64,000 bases of DNA. Source: Maridesulfovibrio frigidus DSM 17176. Lineage in GTDB: Bacteria > Desulfobacterota > Desulfovibrionia > Desulfovibrionales > Desulfovibrionaceae. Each line of letters begins with the position of its first letter. Within the stretch, counting starts at the first letter, position 1. Shown piece by piece: positions 61,783 to 64,000 of this stretch. The stretch spans positions 186,001 through 250,000 of the forward strand of contig NZ_JONL01000004.1 of NCBI RefSeq assembly GCF_000711735.1, in the 5' to 3' direction. The notes beneath the pieces were generated by a model. The model saw only the letters and a list, made by a program, of their open reading frames with translations, was not told the origin of the DNA and did not search any database. The translations under genes and the position numbers were made by a program.

Positions 61783-62906
61783 TTAGTTCTGTAGCCACAA
61801 TCTGAACACAGGGTCGACAACTCTCCACCAGCCCTCATTATCTTTTTCTATATGGTCCTGTTCCACCAGGGAATTTCGGGCATAAGCTACATTTGATGAT
61901 ATCATTTCATGTTTCATGCAATACTCACCGGCCGTGAGCGCTTGAGTCGGATCTATCGCTAGAGCTTTTAAGAGCTTAATTTGATTTGCAGTCATAGTAC
62001 TTAATAATATCTCAAATCCAGACTTGGCCTGTTCAAGGACCGCTTGAGCGGCTTCATTGAATGAAGAGGAATCAGCTACCCTTTCAGATGCACCAAAAGC
62101 AAAATAGCCATATTGCTGAGCGTAAAAACCATACCCATGAGACAGCTCGGCGAGACCAGTAGAAATATTACTAGGACACTTCTTTTCAGCACTAGCGAAC
62201 AGGTCAATATAGTATTGTACTAGATCTACAGTAGGTAGTGGCTGCAATGTTTTCATAATCGCGCTTTTAAAGAACGAGCGTTTCGGATCTTCAAACATCT
62301 GCTTCAATACTGCGCGCCTACTGCCGATAAAAATATGTGAAAACTCTTGGAATTGAATTTGAGTCCTAAGCAGTCCTTCTATTCCATCACTTCCCTTTAA
62401 CCGGCTAACTTCCTGAAATTCATCAAAGGCTATAATAACCCTGTTATCCATTTTTTCAGCCATAGCATTTAAATCCTTTAGAACTTGCTCCAAAAGCGCC
62501 CGGCCTCCGATGCCCCCAATAGAGACGGCCGAAAAGGAAGGCGTTCCGTCTGGATTAATTTGCATACTGGGTGAATAAGATGTCAAAGTATCTTTAGCCC
62601 ATTTAGCGGCTTTTTCCAGAATAGTTTCTTTAGATGCAATCGCACTATAGATCCCCTGAGCAATTCTGGCAGCGGTATCTTTTTCTGAATCAAGCTGTTC
62701 AAACGACACATAAATGGTCAGATAGTCTTCTTTATTGTGATGCAGGACTCTTTTTACTAAAGAAGTTTTGCCATAACGCCTTGGAGAACTGAGTACTATA
62801 TCCCTCCATTCTGGGCATGTGTATTCAGCTCAGCCAAGATTTCAACTCTATCGCAGAAAGGGGATTCAACCGGAATTGGCTTGAAAATAAAGTGATTCTT
62901 TTTCAT
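61783..62906 (-). pseudogene. AAA-type ATPase, broken by a one-base frameshift
   Basis: An archaeal-type STAND/AAA ATPase (about 373 residues if repaired). ATG 62906 with GGAG upstream starts MKKNHFIFKPIPVESPFCDR and stops after about 35 codons. The next frame continues VLSSPRRYGKTSLVKRVL (Walker A), then VIIAFDEFQEV (Walker B) to a winged-helix end (MTANQIKLLKALAIDP). Adding one G in the GGG run at 62802-62804 restores a continuous reading. The gene looks freshly broken, or the base is a sequencing error. A downstream GTG (62709) would omit Walker A. Function unknown. Confidence 0.75.
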
Positions 62907-63121
62907 ATTGCTCGCTCCAAGTATTTCGTTACAACTATACTGTAATTAAATAGTTGGAACAGGTTTAGAAGCATCACAATATTTTAAGTGTTTCAGTATA
63001 CATATTTATTACTCACCCACAAAAAAGTCATTCGAAGCAGGCCCACCATTGTAGAATGAGATGGCTGAATTTGGTGTTAATTTGAATATGACAAAAGTAA
63101 TTATTGCTTTGTAAAATTGGC

Positions 63122-64000
63122 TTAAGGGATTGAAAAAGGGAGTACCTTTTTATCAATAATGACCAATTTGTGTCCTTTCCTGTCAAAATCTGAAAGACCA
63201 ATCTTTGGTCCCTTGGCGAGATCCTGAAGATCTCCATTAAACAGGTAGTAATAGCCATCAATAGATTGAGGGCGGTAGTTCTTATCTGTATTTTGGCCAA
63301 AAAGAAGGATTTTCATCCGGTGTCCGTTTCTGCGCATCTTGTCGTCTTCATTTATTTTCAATCGATTTTTTGGCTCGTACCCGGTCAAACTCATTGCCGC
63401 GCTCTCGATAGCGTTAGGAGTCCATGCGTTGTAGCGCATAATGACAGGCAATCCTTGTTCCTCGATTATTTGAGCGCTATTCACATCCTCTTGCAGTCTG
63501 GACAATGAATTTTGGGCAGGGATTTCCTTCAAAGTGAAAACCAAAAAAGCTACAAGCAGGACCCATTTCACTATAACAGCGTATTTGGGGGAATGCTTAT
63601 GCCAATGCTTAATCCCTATAAGAATAGTTAGAAGCATAAATGGAACACCCGCAGTGAGATATCTGCTTCCAACAGGAGCGGCAATTTTAAGCGGGGAAAT
63701 GCTGGATATCATATATATGTTAAAAAAAAGCCCACCTAAAAAAAGAATGGCAATAGATTTTTCATTGCTGTTCCCTTTTCGCAGCACCCATATGCCTATT
63801 CCTAATGCTGCAATAACAACCGGTAGTAAGCCTCTAAATTTTATGAGGTTTGTGAAATTTAAAAGATAATCCGAAAAGGTAAGCAGTAATTGGTCCTGTG
63901 AAATATGCGTACTTGCAAGAATTCCTAAACGACCTAATACATTTCCACTATCACTATAGAAATAGGTCCATTCAAGTCCAAGTACACTTAAAAAGAAGGC
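63122..64000 (-). CDS. Polytopic membrane protein, C-terminal part (possible lipid-sugar glycosyltransferase)
   Basis: The frame is open to the right edge, giving about 292 residues; the N-terminus lies outside. The visible part has at least four hydrophobic helices (LLPVVIAALGIGIWVL, IAILFLGGLFFNIYMIS, VPFMLLTILIGI, VIVKWVLLVAFLVFTL) and then a soluble C-terminal domain of about 110 residues. SRYLTAGVPF resembles the late helices of GT-C/GT39-GT83 glycosyltransferases, which is weak evidence. It is not a PglB by any visible motif. Confidence 0.6.
   Translation of the reverse strand, partial: AFFLSVLGLEWTYFYSDSGNVLGRLGILASTHISQDQLLLTFSDYLLNFTNLIKFRGLLPVVIAALGIGIWVLRKGNSNEKSIAILFLGGLFFNIYMISSISPLKIAAPVGSRYLTAGVPFMLLTILIGIKHWHKHSPKYAVIVKWVLLVAFLVFTLKEIPAQNSLSRLQEDVNSAQIIEEQGLPVIMRYNAWTPNAIESAAMSLTGYEPKNRLKINEDDKMRRNGHRMKILLFGQNTDKNYRPQSIDGYYYLFNGDLQDLAKGPKIGLSDFDRKGHKLVIIDKKVLPFSIP

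Noticed and set aside
1-64000. CRISPR array, tRNA or rRNA genes, insertion sequences
   Set aside because: None seen on either strand: no regularly spaced repeats, no cloverleaf candidates in gaps, no transposase frames.

Overview
The window looks like chromosomal DNA of a moderately AT-rich, motile, Gram-negative sulfate-reducing deltaproteobacterium of the Desulfovibrio/Maridesulfovibrio type. This is inferred from gene content and style: a Pgl-type bacillosamine pathway, a MucR-like regulator, a sigma-54/ACT activator next to alanine dehydrogenase, GlpX, a complete set of type II secretion pseudopilins, and dispersed GCCTCCGGCGGC elements. No rRNA, tRNA, CRISPR array or insertion sequence was seen.

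Region 1 (1-21667, all minus strand) is a dense surface-polysaccharide/glycoconjugate locus. In the direction of transcription it starts with a KdsD-like isomerase and an asparagine-synthase-family amidotransferase. A contiguous pglA-pglC-pglD-pglE-pglF block follows (GT4 transferase, phosphoglycosyl transferase, acetyltransferase, aminotransferase, membrane 4,6-dehydratase), the gene set for UDP-diNAc-bacillosamine and a lipid-linked glycan. Next come an MBOAT O-acyltransferase with an SGNH-ankyrin partner, a small HTH/nucleotidyltransferase-like regulator, a second DegT aminotransferase, three glycosyltransferases, an NDP-sugar epimerase, a PglK/MsbA-like ABC flippase and a NodU-type carbamoyltransferase cut by the window start. 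No PglB oligosaccharyltransferase is visible.

Region 2 (21680-32929) is a type II secretion locus split over two strands. gspF and gspC run leftwards behind a membrane histidine kinase and a response regulator whose C-terminus resembles a RelE/ParE-type toxin fold. A beta-propeller-like lipoprotein, gspG-H-I-J-K pseudopilins and gspL-M-N run rightwards. gspD and gspE are not in the window.

Region 3 (32966-50531) is mixed: an MnmM-like methyltransferase, an fdtA-fdtB-GT2 amino-sugar set, fliM, an M15 peptidase, a MucR-like regulator beside a 627-bp AT-rich gap, manC with a small lipoprotein, a two-receiver/degenerate GGDEF protein, an AMIN-amidase, glpX, and a heptosyltransferase followed by a gingipain-like/SPOR lipoprotein.

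Region 4 (50532-61608) is metabolic. It has an alanine module (ACT-PAS sigma-54 activator, a near-consensus -24/-12 promoter, ald, agcS), then ppnP, rimO, a PAS histidine kinase, rdgB and glmS.

Region 5 (61783-64000) looks accessory: an AAA-type ATPase gene broken by a one-base frameshift, and the 3' part of a polytopic membrane protein that runs off the window.

Most notable items: the receiver/RelE-like fusion at the head of the secretion locus, the SGNH-ankyrin fusion beside MBOAT, three palindromic repeat copies with compensatory stem changes (one supplying a Shine-Dalgarno), the sigma-54 alanine module, and a 16-bp perfect inverted repeat in an otherwise empty gap.
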